Positions 1 to 6,568 are shown, counted from the stretch's first letter. The stretch: 7,591 bases of DNA from an uncultured Desulfuromonadales bacterium (GCA_947259685.1 CAMYNC010000159.1:1-7591); one strand, 5' to 3'. A program made the numbers and translations. Notes: generated from the letters alone by a model not told the origin.

Positions 1-1
1 G

Positions 2-112
2 CTGGTGGTCGTGCAGTTACTGCCGGCAATCAAGTCGCTGTTCGGCATCACCAAGGAGGCTGCCAAGAAGTCGTCCAGTCACTACAGTGAAGTGACCTCG
101 GGAAAGAAATAA
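2..112 (+). CDS. 3' end of an upstream gene, product not identified (partial)
   Basis: An open frame enters from the left edge and stops with TAA at 110-112, giving 36 residues. It begins with a hydrophobic stretch (LVVVQLLPAIKSLFG) and ends in a polar, lysine- and serine-rich tail (ITKEAAKKSSSHYSEVTSGKK in part). That pattern would fit the end of a last membrane helix with a cytoplasmic tail, or simply a hydrophobic C-terminal helix. The next gene starts 31 bases downstream, so the two are probably co-transcribed. By analogy with Hmc and Dsr operons, this could be the cytochrome b (NarI-like) or the HdrD-like subunit of the same complex. That is inference from context, because the visible piece has no diagnostic motif. 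Confidence 0.5.
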   Translation: MVVVQLLPAIKSLFGITKEAAKKSSSHYSEVTSGKK

Positions 113-143
113 TTATTCATTTTTTCCATAAAGGGTGATCAAC

Positions 144-296
144 ATGTTCGATTTATTTACCAATGTCGGTATCGTCAAAGAAGTTTACACCGTGGTCGAT
201 TTCTATACCTACATCAAGGGTGTCGAATACCTGATCTGTCTGGCATTCTTCTGCACTTTCCCGATGTTTTTCAGATACATCAGCAAGGAAGACTAA
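144..296 (+). CDS. Small single-helix membrane protein, HmcD-like
   Basis: This 50-residue protein starts at the ATG at 144. An excellent ribosome-binding site (AAGGGTGAT, 131-139) sits just upstream. Residues about 1-27 are mixed and aromatic (FYTYIKG), residues about 28-44 form one hydrophobic helix rich in Phe and Cys, and the C-terminus is charged (RYISKED). The size, the single helix and the place beside cytochrome, ferredoxin and NrfD genes recall HmcD, the roughly 50-residue subunit of the Hmc complex of sulfate reducers. The similarity is by layout and general composition, not by a proven motif. Its likely role is an assembly or stabilising subunit of the membrane complex. The codon-quality reading frame and strong Shine-Dalgarno site make it very likely a real gene. 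Confidence 0.75.
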   Translation: MFDLFTNVGIVKEVYTVVDFYTYIKGVEYLICLAFFCTFPMFFRYISKED

Positions 297-312
297 AGCT
301 GAGGTAGCCCTA

Positions 313-335
313 GCGGCGAGGGTTGTTGTCGCCGC
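313..335 (+). repeat. Hairpin 1 in the gap between the small gene and the cytochrome gene
   Basis: A 7-base perfect inverted repeat, GCGGCGA (313-319) and TCGCCGC (329-335), encloses a 9-base loop. No T-run follows, so it does not look like an ordinary intrinsic terminator. It may be an RNA stability or processing element. Confidence 0.55.
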
Positions 336-359
336 ACCAGAGCAACACATTATTTATTC

Positions 360-400
360 TCAGGCTGCCTAGGTAGGCCGTGATAATCCTGGCAGCCTGA
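360..400 (+). repeat. Hairpin 2, long inverted repeat before the cytochrome gene
   Basis: TCAGGCTGCC (360-369) pairs perfectly with GGCAGCCTGA (391-400). After a one-base bulge, AGG (371-373) pairs with CCT (388-390), leaving a 14-base loop. The downstream sequence ATTTTGAC has only four T residues, so termination would be weak at best. The hairpin ends 9 bases before the cytochrome Shine-Dalgarno site. A role in attenuating, protecting or processing the operon mRNA is plausible, as is a protein operator; the sequence alone does not decide. Confidence 0.6.
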
Positions 401-425
401 ATTTTGACAAGGAGATGAGAGCGCT

Positions 426-941
426 ATGTTTGTTGCTTCAAGTAGGCTTAAATGGTTAGTTTTACTGCTGATATTGCTGCTTTTTCCGCTGAGCTGTTTT
501 GCTACGGATGCTCCGGATACCATCACCATCGATGCCCTGGCCAGTTATTATGAGCCGGTCCAATTTGATCATGAAATGCATGTTGGGGTCGCTGAAGACT
601 GCTCCCAATGTCACCATCACACCACCGGAACCGGTACCACTAACAGCTATTGTGCCCGCTGTCACAGTAATGAAGAAGAACAGGATCTGGTCTCCTGTCA
701 GGACTGTCACCAAGCAGATTCCTTTACTGCTCAAGCGCTCAGCGCCAAGAGCGAGAAGAATCTCTACCATGTTGATGCCACTGGCCTCAAAGGTGCCTAT
801 CACCAGAACTGTATCGGCTGCCATCAGGATATGGATGGCCCCAGCGGTTGCACAGACTGCCATGCCCGCACCGAAGAAGGAGATAAATTCTTCTACTCCG
901 GTCAGTTTGCTCCGCCAGCCGGCGAGGGCTCCAGTCATTAA
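426..941 (+). CDS. Exported five-heme c-type cytochrome (class III c3/c7-like)
   Basis: This 171-residue protein has an N-terminal export signal: R7 and K9, then a hydrophobic core at residues 10-22. Cleavage is most likely after CFA (A26). C24 makes lipid modification conceivable, but the sequence before it (PLS) is a poor lipobox. The mature part has five CXXCH heme-attachment motifs, at residues 59-63, 76-80, 91-95, 129-133 and 142-146. Further histidines H49, H52, H64/H65, H115 and H126 are enough to give each heme a distal ligand. The FDHEMH segment at 47-52 is typical of c3/c7 cytochromes. AAGGAG at 409-414 lies 11 bases before the start. The gene stands directly before the ferredoxin and NrfD genes, so it is probably the periplasmic electron-exchange subunit of that complex, comparable to DsrJ (three hemes) or HmcA (sixteen hemes). 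The specific partner is unknown. Confidence 0.88.
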   Translation: MFVASSRLKWLVLLLILLLFPLSCFATDAPDTITIDALASYYEPVQFDHEMHVGVAEDCSQCHHHTTGTGTTNSYCARCHSNEEEQDLVSCQDCHQADSFTAQALSAKSEKNLYHVDATGLKGAYHQNCIGCHQDMDGPSGCTDCHARTEEGDKFFYSGQFAPPAGEGSSH

Positions 942-989
942 TTTCGCTGTTGTCGATATCGATGAGCATTTCAGCAAGGAGAGAAAACC

Positions 990-1928
990 ATGTGTAAAAT
1001 AAGTCGCAGAAGATTTCTAGCCGGCGGTTTGGCAGGAGGGGCGGCGGTGATGCTGTCGCCAGCCAAGAAGGCTCTGGCCGCTGGTAACCTGGCCGGTTTT
1101 CCTGACGGTATGGGGGCATTGGTCGATCTGACCCGCTGTGTCGGCTGCCGCAGTTGTGAAGCGGCCTGTAACCGCGAGCAGGGACTGCCGGCTCCCGATC
1201 TGCCGTTTGATGACTATTCGGTCTTCGATCAGACCTTCCACGGCAGCCAGAAACGTCGCCCTACCGAAAAAGCCTATACGGTGGTTAATCGCTACGAGTC
1301 GGAGGCCAGCGACAAGCCGGTCTACCGCAAGATCCAGTGTAATCATTGCAACGAGCCGGCCTGCCTGACCTCATGTTTTGTCGGCGCTTACACCAAAACC
1401 CCGGAAGGCGCAGTGACCTACAACGATAAGGTCTGCGTCGGCTGTCGCAACTGCATGGTCGCCTGCCCGTTCCATGTGCCGGCTTACAGCTATTCGGATC
1501 CGATTAACCCGATGGTTAAAAAGTGTATTTTCTGTTACGAGAGCCGCGTCAAGCACGGCATGCCACCGGCATGCGTCGAGACCTGCCCCTCGCAGGCGCT
1601 GATTTTTGGTAAGCGCGAAGAACTGCTCAAGATCGCCCGGGCTCGAATCCAGAGAGATCCAGACAAGTACCTCGACCATATCTATGGCGAAAAAGAGGTC
1701 GGCGGCACCAGCTGGCTCTACATTTCGGGAGTTCCCTTCGAGGACGCCGGATTCGACACCAGTATGCAAAAAGAACCGATCATCAATAATGTTAAAGACT
1801 TCCTCGGCACGGTACCGATGGTTCTGGCGATCTGGCCGGCCCTGTTTACCGGGTTCCATCTGTTGGCAACCAAGCACAAGGACCACCATGAAGACAGCCA
1901 TACCGATGAGGAGGGAGAAGAGTCATGA
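990..1928 (+). CDS. Tat-exported, membrane-anchored 4x[4Fe-4S] ferredoxin subunit (HybA-like)
   Basis: This 312-residue protein starts with a twin-arginine signal (SRRRFLAGG, residues 5-13) followed by an Ala/Gly-rich hydrophobic region, so it is exported folded to the periplasm. Sixteen cysteines form four groups: C50/53/56/60, C117/120/125/129, C149/152/155/159 and C179/182/195/199. This is the usual pattern of HybA/DsrO/NrfC-type proteins with four [4Fe-4S] clusters. A hydrophobic helix at about 271-294 anchors the C-terminus, as in HybA. A short His/Asp/Glu-rich tail (295-312) follows and should lie in the cytoplasm. AAGGAG at 976-981 supports the start. The gene is 48 bases after the cytochrome gene and overlaps the next by ATGA, indicating translational coupling. 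It should relay electrons between the NrfD-like quinone-site subunit and the multiheme cytochrome. No hydrogenase subunits are visible, so a hydrogenase role is not supported. Confidence 0.92.
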   Translation: MCKISRRRFLAGGLAGGAAVMLSPAKKALAAGNLAGFPDGMGALVDLTRCVGCRSCEAACNREQGLPAPDLPFDDYSVFDQTFHGSQKRRPTEKAYTVVNRYESEASDKPVYRKIQCNHCNEPACLTSCFVGAYTKTPEGAVTYNDKVCVGCRNCMVACPFHVPAYSYSDPINPMVKKCIFCYESRVKHGMPPACVETCPSQALIFGKREELLKIARARIQRDPDKYLDHIYGEKEVGGTSWLYISGVPFEDAGFDTSMQKEPIINNVKDFLGTVPMVLAIWPALFTGFHLLATKHKDHHEDSHTDEEGEES

Positions 1929-3247
1929 AATTACTCGCTGACCACGGAATCAAGCCGCTCGATGCGGCGCAAAGCAAAGATGGTAAAAAGTGGAATGTGA
2001 TTGAGAAGCTGATCCTCGGTTTGACCCTCGATCAGTACATCAGCCAGGTGATTCGGAATAAGTTCAACTGGATACTGGCCGGGATCATGGCGATCGGCAT
2101 TCCATTTATTATCTACCGTTTCATTTTCGGCCTGGGCTCGGTGACCCACTCCTCCTACGACTATCCCTGGGGGCTGTTCCTCGGCTTCGGGCTGTTCTGC
2201 ATGGTGCCGTTATCGGCCTCCGGGTTTATGCTGGGGACCACGGTAGAGATCTTCGGTCGCCACGATTTTGAGCCGATCGAGCGGCTGGCGCTACTCAACG
2301 GCCTGCTTGGCTACCTGTTCGCGGTTATCTACCTGATGGTCGATTTAGGTCAGCCCTGGCGGTTGGCTTATCCGATGGTTTATTCCTTCGGCCCGGCGGC
2401 GGTGTTGTTTTTGGTCGGTTGGCACGTTGCCACCTATCTGTCGGTGCAGGTCGCGGAAGTCTCGACCGCTTTCTTCGAGTGGATCGGCTGGCCGAGCGCC
2501 AAGAAGTTTATCCGCAAGGGGACTATCGGCCTGACGGTCTCCGGGATCATTCTCTCGACCCTGCATCAAGGGGCGCTGGGGGCACTGTTTGTTTATGCGC
2601 CAGGCAAGGTGCACCCGCTTTGGTACTCAGCTCCTTTTCAGTGGATCCACTTCTTCGTCTCTTCGATCCCCGGCGGTCTGTGTATGGTCATCGCGGTCAG
2701 CACCATCGTCATCAAGACCATGAGCTGGCGCTGTGATGAGCGTTTCAAGGAGAACCTCAACGACATCACCCTGAAACTGGCCAAAGGGGCCAGCATGGGT
2801 CTGATTACCTACCTGGTGATCAAGCTGATCGCCGTTGCTCATGACAATGAGTGGGTTTACCTGGCTACCGGTTGGGGCCTCTGGTGGCTGATCGAGATCC
2901 TCGGTGGCGTGGTCGCGCCGCTGGTGTTGTTCGCCTACGGGATACATCACAAACTGGTCAAACTGGTGCGGATTGGCGCCTTCATAACCATCGCTGGCAT
3001 TGTGCTGAATCGCCTGAATACCGCGCTGATCACCTTCAATTGGAAGCTCTACCAGGAGATTCCGCATATCAGCGAAATTATCATCAGCATCACCATCTTC
3101 GCCATCTACATCGCCACCTACCGCTTCATCCTCAATCGTTTGCCGATCCTCTACGCCTGGAAAGCGCAGCCGGCTGAAGCAACGGTTACCGCTGAAGCGC
3201 CCGTGGCTGAAGGGCAAAAGTCCAACGAAGTTCCTGCCGGGGCCTAA
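1925..3247 (+). CDS. NrfD/PsrC-family integral membrane subunit (HybB-like quinone-site protein)
   Basis: This 440-residue polytopic protein has about ten hydrophobic helices from residue 48 to about 412. Its N-terminus is polar, and its C-terminal tail is Ala/Pro/Glu-rich (about 414-440). Family features are visible: VDLGQPWR around 139-146, the LHQGALGALF segment from 213, and APGKVHPLWYS up to about 235. The last two closely resemble HybB. NrfD proteins bind menaquinol or menaquinone in the membrane, carry no cofactor of their own, and pair with a four-cluster ferredoxin. The start ATG overlaps the stop of the ferredoxin gene by 4 bases, and a strong terminator follows. The direction of electron flow cannot be read from sequence. 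Quinol oxidation toward periplasmic cytochromes is the common role in metal- and sulfate-reducing bacteria. Confidence 0.92.
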   Translation: MKLLADHGIKPLDAAQSKDGKKWNVIEKLILGLTLDQYISQVIRNKFNWILAGIMAIGIPFIIYRFIFGLGSVTHSSYDYPWGLFLGFGLFCMVPLSASGFMLGTTVEIFGRHDFEPIERLALLNGLLGYLFAVIYLMVDLGQPWRLAYPMVYSFGPAAVLFLVGWHVATYLSVQVAEVSTAFFEWIGWPSAKKFIRKGTIGLTVSGIILSTLHQGALGALFVYAPGKVHPLWYSAPFQWIHFFVSSIPGGLCMVIAVSTIVIKTMSWRCDERFKENLNDITLKLAKGASMGLITYLVIKLIAVAHDNEWVYLATGWGLWWLIEILGGVVAPLVLFAYGIHHKLVKLVRIGAFITIAGIVLNRLNTALITFNWKLYQEIPHISEIIISITIFAIYIATYRFILNRLPILYAWKAQPAEATVTAEAPVAEGQKSNEVPAGA

Positions 3248-3259
3248 GGCCCAGGTATT

Positions 3260-3303
3260 CATGGCCGGCGCGGGATCCGGGTCCGCGCCGGCCATGGTTT
3301 TTT
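3260..3303 (+). terminator. Intrinsic terminator after the respiratory operon
   Basis: A perfect 14-base stem (3260-3273 with 3283-3296), almost all G and C, encloses a 9-base loop. Six T residues follow at 3298-3303. It begins 13 bases after the NrfD-family stop codon and should end the operon transcript. Confidence 0.93.
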
Positions 3304-3351
3304 CCATCGCAACCCAGGAATAATAGATATAAATGCTGATTTGGAGTAACC

Positions 3352-4263
3352 ATGTTCGATAATCTGATCGCCAGGGCCATTGTGCCGATCGCTATTGCCG
3401 TCACCGGATTTGTGGTGTTCGGTTGTATCCTGCTCTACAGTTTGATCCAGTCGGATATGACTGATGAAGCGGTGCTGCATCTTGACAGCTTTGCAGAAAC
3501 GATCGTCAAATCTACCCGCTACGCAATGATGAAAGATGACCGTGAATCGCTGCGTAATATTGTCGAGAACGTCGGCACGCTCTCTGAAATCGAACAGATA
3601 AGACTCTATGACCAGGAAGGACAGATCCGTTTCTCCGGTAACCCCCTCGAAGTGAAGGAGGCCACCGATTATCAGGTCCTGGATGCCTGGATGACGCAGG
3701 TGATGAAAACTGAGCAGGACAATCGGGCACTCACGCGACACAATATCGATAAGGGTGCGGGAGTTATCGCCATATCGATGCCGATTCTCAATGAGCCCAA
3801 GTGCTCAACTGCCGCCTGTCACTTTCATGCCGAAGATGAACAGGTGCTCGGTTTCCTGAATCTGGGCATTTCCCGTGGGCCGCTGGAGAAAACCCTTGCT
3901 TTGCTGAGAAGCCGGATGATAATTTTCAGCATCATGGTTCTGTTTCTCACCATCAGCGGGGTTGCCGCGCTGTTGAGACTGAACCTGTTTCTGCCGATTC
4001 TGCGGCTGACCTTTTCCGCGGCTCAGGCCGTGCATGGAGTGGCGGCCAAGGATCTACCAAAAGCGGATAACAAGCTTGGGACACTGGAAAAAGATTTTCG
4101 CCTTCTGGTTGAGCAGCGTGATCAAGCCTGGCAAGATCAGAAAACCGCCAGCTTCTTACTGAAAAAAGCAGAGCATGGTTCCTTCAGAGACATCACCGAC
4201 AGAGACAATGCCGAACATCGAGCCATTACGCCGGCAGGTCCAGGCGAAAATCCGCAAGCTTGA
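3352..4263 (+). CDS. Membrane sensor with periplasmic heme-c motif and HAMP-like region, no output domain
   Basis: This 303-residue protein has a membrane helix at 10-32, a periplasmic domain at about 33-188, a second helix at about 189-208, and a HAMP-like/coiled segment at about 209-272. The periplasmic part contains CSTAACHFH (151-159), a CX4CH heme-c attachment motif, preceded by PILNEP and followed by VLGFLNLGIS. This arrangement is known to me from deltaproteobacterial histidine kinases and chemotaxis receptors with periplasmic heme. Such proteins usually also have an earlier CXXCH, which is absent here. No HisKA, HATPase, GGDEF or MCP domain follows; the frame stops at 4261-4263, overlapping the next gene. 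TGGAG at 3342-3346 supports the start. Being just downstream of the cytochrome operon suggests redox or ligand sensing linked to respiration. It may be a truncated kinase, or may act through a partner protein. Confidence 0.75.
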   Translation: MFDNLIARAIVPIAIAVTGFVVFGCILLYSLIQSDMTDEAVLHLDSFAETIVKSTRYAMMKDDRESLRNIVENVGTLSEIEQIRLYDQEGQIRFSGNPLEVKEATDYQVLDAWMTQVMKTEQDNRALTRHNIDKGAGVIAISMPILNEPKCSTAACHFHAEDEQVLGFLNLGISRGPLEKTLALLRSRMIIFSIMVLFLTISGVAALLRLNLFLPILRLTFSAAQAVHGVAAKDLPKADNKLGTLEKDFRLLVEQRDQAWQDQKTASFLLKKAEHGSFRDITDRDNAEHRAITPAGPGENPQA

Positions 4264-4690
4264 GCTGCGCGCCAGCAGCGGTTTGTGGATCCTGACCCTG
4301 TTTACTGCGTTAAGCCTTGCCGCCTACCGGGAGTTTGATTTTCTGCCGGCACTCAGTGAGGGGCTGCGCGCGGCACTGGGGGCTGGTCCGCCGGTGAACT
4401 ATATTAACTGGGCGTTGGTCCTCTACGGGTTCTCGGCGATAATCATCGTGCTCACCCAGATGACCGGCAGCAAACCGCCCGGCACCGCTTTAGGCCACTT
4501 CGGCTACCTAAGCGCGTTCTACGGCTTTTACTATTTTTCCGACGGTCTGGAAGATAATTTCTGGGCGATTTTTACCATCGGCATGACCATTCTCAGCCTG
4601 CAGAGCTATCACATCTGGCATCACTACCGCGAGCAGATTCGCGGAGAGGAAGAGATTCTAGCCGAGCTGGATAAGCTGCTCGAAGAATAG
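4208..4690 (+). CDS. Four-helix membrane protein of unknown function
   Basis: From the ATG at 4208 the protein has 160 residues; an alternative ATG at 4175 adds 11. I prefer 4208 because the extra residues (MVPSETSPTET) look non-native and because it shortens the overlap with the sensor gene from 89 to 56 bases. Neither start has a strong ribosome-binding site. Numbered from 4175, a basic amphipathic N-terminus (18-33) precedes helices at about 37-51, 79-96, 107-122 and 129-148. The last helix runs into a histidine/aromatic cluster (YHIWHHY, 145-151). The C-terminus is acidic and probably helical. H108, H146, H149 and H150 could in principle bind heme or metal, but no family motif is recognised. 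I have a weak recollection of similar short proteins annotated as menaquinol oxidoreductase in Geobacter relatives and do not rely on it. A terminator follows closely. Confidence 0.7.
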   Translation: MPNIEPLRRQVQAKIRKLELRASSGLWILTLFTALSLAAYREFDFLPALSEGLRAALGAGPPVNYINWALVLYGFSAIIIVLTQMTGSKPPGTALGHFGYLSAFYGFYYFSDGLEDNFWAIFTIGMTILSLQSYHIWHHYREQIRGEEEILAELDKLLEE

Positions 4691-4714
4691 CAGGCAAAAC
4701 AGCTCAAATCGGTT

Positions 4715-4748
4715 AAAATGGCGGCTCATAGAGGCCGCCATTTTTTTT
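4715..4748 (+). terminator. Intrinsic terminator after the four-helix protein gene
   Basis: AAAATGGCGGC (4715-4725) pairs perfectly with GCCGCCATTTT (4734-4744), with an 8-base loop and a run of eight T residues (4741-4748). It separates the sensor/four-helix pair from the antiporter gene. A run of only four A residues on the left arm means it would work less well in the opposite direction. Confidence 0.93.
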
Positions 4749-4767
4749 CGCAAGTATCGCACAACCC

Positions 4768-4772
4768 GGGAG
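4768..4772 (+). promoter_or_regulatory. Ribosome-binding site that fixes the antiporter start
   Basis: GGGAG lies 11 bases before the ATG at 4784. The same frame is open back to an ATG at 4718, but that codon lies inside the terminator stem and has no Shine-Dalgarno sequence. The start at 4784 is therefore preferred. Confidence 0.6.
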
Positions 4773-4783
4773 ATGCTCGGAAT

Positions 4784-6568
4784 ATGGAACATATCCTGCC
4801 CGCCATTGCGGCGTTAATTGTTATCTGTGCCTTTTGTCAGTGGCTCTCCTGGCGGCTCAAACTGCCGGCAATTCTGTTTCTGCTAGTCACCGGTATCCTG
4901 GTAGGGCCGGTGTCCGGCCTGCTCGACCCTCAGGCACTGCTCGGCGAGCTGTTCTTTCCGTTTGTTTCCCTGTCGGTTGCGATCATTCTGTTTGAAGGCA
5001 GTTTGACCCTTAAATTTAAAGAGATCCTGGGCCTGCAGGCTGTGGTTCGCAATATGGTCTCGGTCGGCATGCTGATCACCTGGGTGATCACCAGCCTCGC
5101 CACCCGGTTTGCCCTCGATTTGTCTTGGCAGATTTCTTTTCTGTTCGGTGCCATCACCGTGGTCACCGGGCCGACAGTCATCGTGCCGATGCTGCGCACG
5201 GTGCGGCCTACTGCCTCGGTTGCTAACATTTTGCGTTGGGAGGGGATTGTTATCGATCCGATCGGCGCTTCGTTGGCGGTGCTGGTCTATGAATTTATCA
5301 TCTCTGGTGGCGGCCAGGGGGCGCTCGGGCATACCCTGCTTACCTTCGGCCAGATCGTCGCCGTGGGTGTGCTGATCGGCGCCACCGGCGGTTACCTGTT
5401 CGGCCTGCTGCTGCGCCGGCACCTGCTGCCGGAATATCTCCACAATATTTCGGCCCTGGCCCTGGTGCTCGGAAGTTTCGCCGCCTCCAACCTGTTGCAG
5501 GAAGAGTCAGGGCTGGTCACCGTGACTGTGATGGGGATCTGGTTGGCCAACATGCGCGAGGTGGATACCGAAGAGATTCTCGACTTCAAGGAAAGTTTAA
5601 GTATTCTGCTGATTTCCCTGCTGTTTATCATGCTGGCGGCACGTTTGGATATGGCTCCCTTCAAGGAGCTTGGTTGGTCGGCACTCTGGGTGTTTCTGGC
5701 GATTCAATTCCTCGCCCGGCCTTTGAATATTCTGGTTTCCACTTTCGGTTCATCCCTCAGCTGGCCTGAACGCCACCTGCTGGCTTGGATAGCCCCCAGG
5801 GGCATCGTTGCTGCGGCGATCTCTGCCCTGTTTGCTCTACAGCTGGTGAACATCGGTTTTGCCGAGGCCCAGCTGCTGGTACCATTGACCTTTCTGGTGA
5901 TTATCGGCACCGTGCTGTTGCAGAGCACCACCGCGCGATTGATTGCCAGCTGGCTTGGGGTGGCCGAGCCTGAGCCGAAGGGATTTTTGATCGTCGGTGC
6001 CAACGAGGTCGCCCGGACGCTTGCCCAGGCTTTGCTCAAGAACGGTTTGCGGGTGAAATTGGCGGATACCGACTGGGATAAGGTCGCAAAGGCTAACCTG
6101 GAAGGGCTGCCAACCTATCTCGGGAATCCGATGTCCGAACACGCCGATCGCCACCTGAATCTGATCGGCATCGGCCGGATGCTTGCCCTCGCCCCCCAGG
6201 AGAGCGTCAATCTGGCCGCGGTGCTGCACTATCGGCTGGAACTGGGCAAGAACAACGTCTATCTGGTGCAGGCCAAGCCGATTGATGAGCCTTCTGTAAA
6301 ACAGCGCAAGAGCGCCTATCGGTGGGGGAAGCTGCTCTTCGGCGAGGAGGTGAGCTATGCCAGTCTGGCTGAAGCGCTCAAGGCCGGTGCCAGCATCAAA
6401 ACCACCAAATTGACCGAAAACTTCGGGCTTGCCGACCTGTTTGCGACCCACGGCCAGCAGACTTTGCCGCTGTTTGCGATCGACCCCCGTGAGCGGATTC
6501 ATGTTTTCAGTTTCGAGGAGGAAGTGGTCCCGGAGGCGGGCTGGTCGGTGATCAGTCTGGTACCATAG
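4784..6568 (+). CDS. CPA1-type monovalent cation:H+ antiporter with C-terminal TrkA-N-like domain
   Basis: From ATG 4784 the protein has 594 residues. Residues 1 to about 390 form about twelve membrane helices of the sodium/proton exchanger fold. Visible motifs are LPAILFLLVTGILVGP (27-42), FEGSL (70-74), TVVTGPTVIVPMLR (125-138) and EGIVIDPIGA (153-162), where D158 occupies the expected ion-binding aspartate region. From about 399 a Rossmann-like segment begins (GFLIVGANEVARTLAQALL), resembling TrkA-N/RCK domains that bind NAD(H) or nucleotides and gate transport. The remainder to the C-terminus is soluble. The likely job is Na+ or K+ efflux in exchange for H+, for pH and salt balance. The gene is preceded by a terminator, so it needs its own promoter or readthrough; no convincing promoter is seen in the 35-base gap. 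Ion specificity cannot be told from sequence. Confidence 0.9.
   Translation: MEHILPAIAALIVICAFCQWLSWRLKLPAILFLLVTGILVGPVSGLLDPQALLGELFFPFVSLSVAIILFEGSLTLKFKEILGLQAVVRNMVSVGMLITWVITSLATRFALDLSWQISFLFGAITVVTGPTVIVPMLRTVRPTASVANILRWEGIVIDPIGASLAVLVYEFIISGGGQGALGHTLLTFGQIVAVGVLIGATGGYLFGLLLRRHLLPEYLHNISALALVLGSFAASNLLQEESGLVTVTVMGIWLANMREVDTEEILDFKESLSILLISLLFIMLAARLDMAPFKELGWSALWVFLAIQFLARPLNILVSTFGSSLSWPERHLLAWIAPRGIVAAAISALFALQLVNIGFAEAQLLVPLTFLVIIGTVLLQSTTARLIASWLGVAEPEPKGFLIVGANEVARTLAQALLKNGLRVKLADTDWDKVAKANLEGLPTYLGNPMSEHADRHLNLIGIGRMLALAPQESVNLAAVLHYRLELGKNNVYLVQAKPIDEPSVKQRKSAYRWGKLLFGEEVSYASLAEALKAGASIKTTKLTENFGLADLFATHGQQTLPLFAIDPRERIHVFSFEEEVVPEAGWSVISLVP

Noticed and set aside
153..350. 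65-residue minus-strand frame over the small membrane protein
   Set aside because: It opposes a + strand gene with a near-perfect Shine-Dalgarno site and lacks its own support.
390..407. Possible sigma-54 promoter (TGGCAG followed by TTTTGA) before the cytochrome gene
   Set aside because: The spacing and the -12 GC element do not fit the consensus, and TGGCAG is the arm of the hairpin.
462..977. 171-residue open frame on the minus strand over the cytochrome gene
   Set aside because: The + strand frame has an export signal and five heme motifs; the reverse frame is a shadow without recognisable features.
499..1002. 167-residue + strand frame overlapping the cytochrome gene
   Set aside because: It reads the cytochrome gene out of frame, with a Pro/Met/Thr-rich composition and no motif.
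990..3247. HybA/HybB as parts of a hydrogenase operon
   Set aside because: No large or small hydrogenase subunit is in the window, and a multiheme cytochrome occupies the adjacent position instead.
2627..3307. 226-residue minus-strand frame over the NrfD-family gene
   Set aside because: The Asp/Gln/His-rich composition is typical of the reverse complement of a membrane-protein gene, and it runs across the terminator hairpin.
3304..3351. Promoter before the sensor gene (TATAAA-like bases near 3327-3332)
   Set aside because: No matching -35 element at proper spacing could be identified; the region is merely AT-rich.
4718..4783. N-terminal extension of the antiporter from ATG 4718
   Set aside because: The codons lie in the terminator stem and T-run, the residues (MAAHRGRHFF) do not look like an antiporter N-terminus, and there is no ribosome-binding site.
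5837..6502. 221-residue minus-strand frame over the antiporter C-terminal domain
   Set aside because: The + strand frame has clear membrane and Rossmann motifs; the reverse frame has none.
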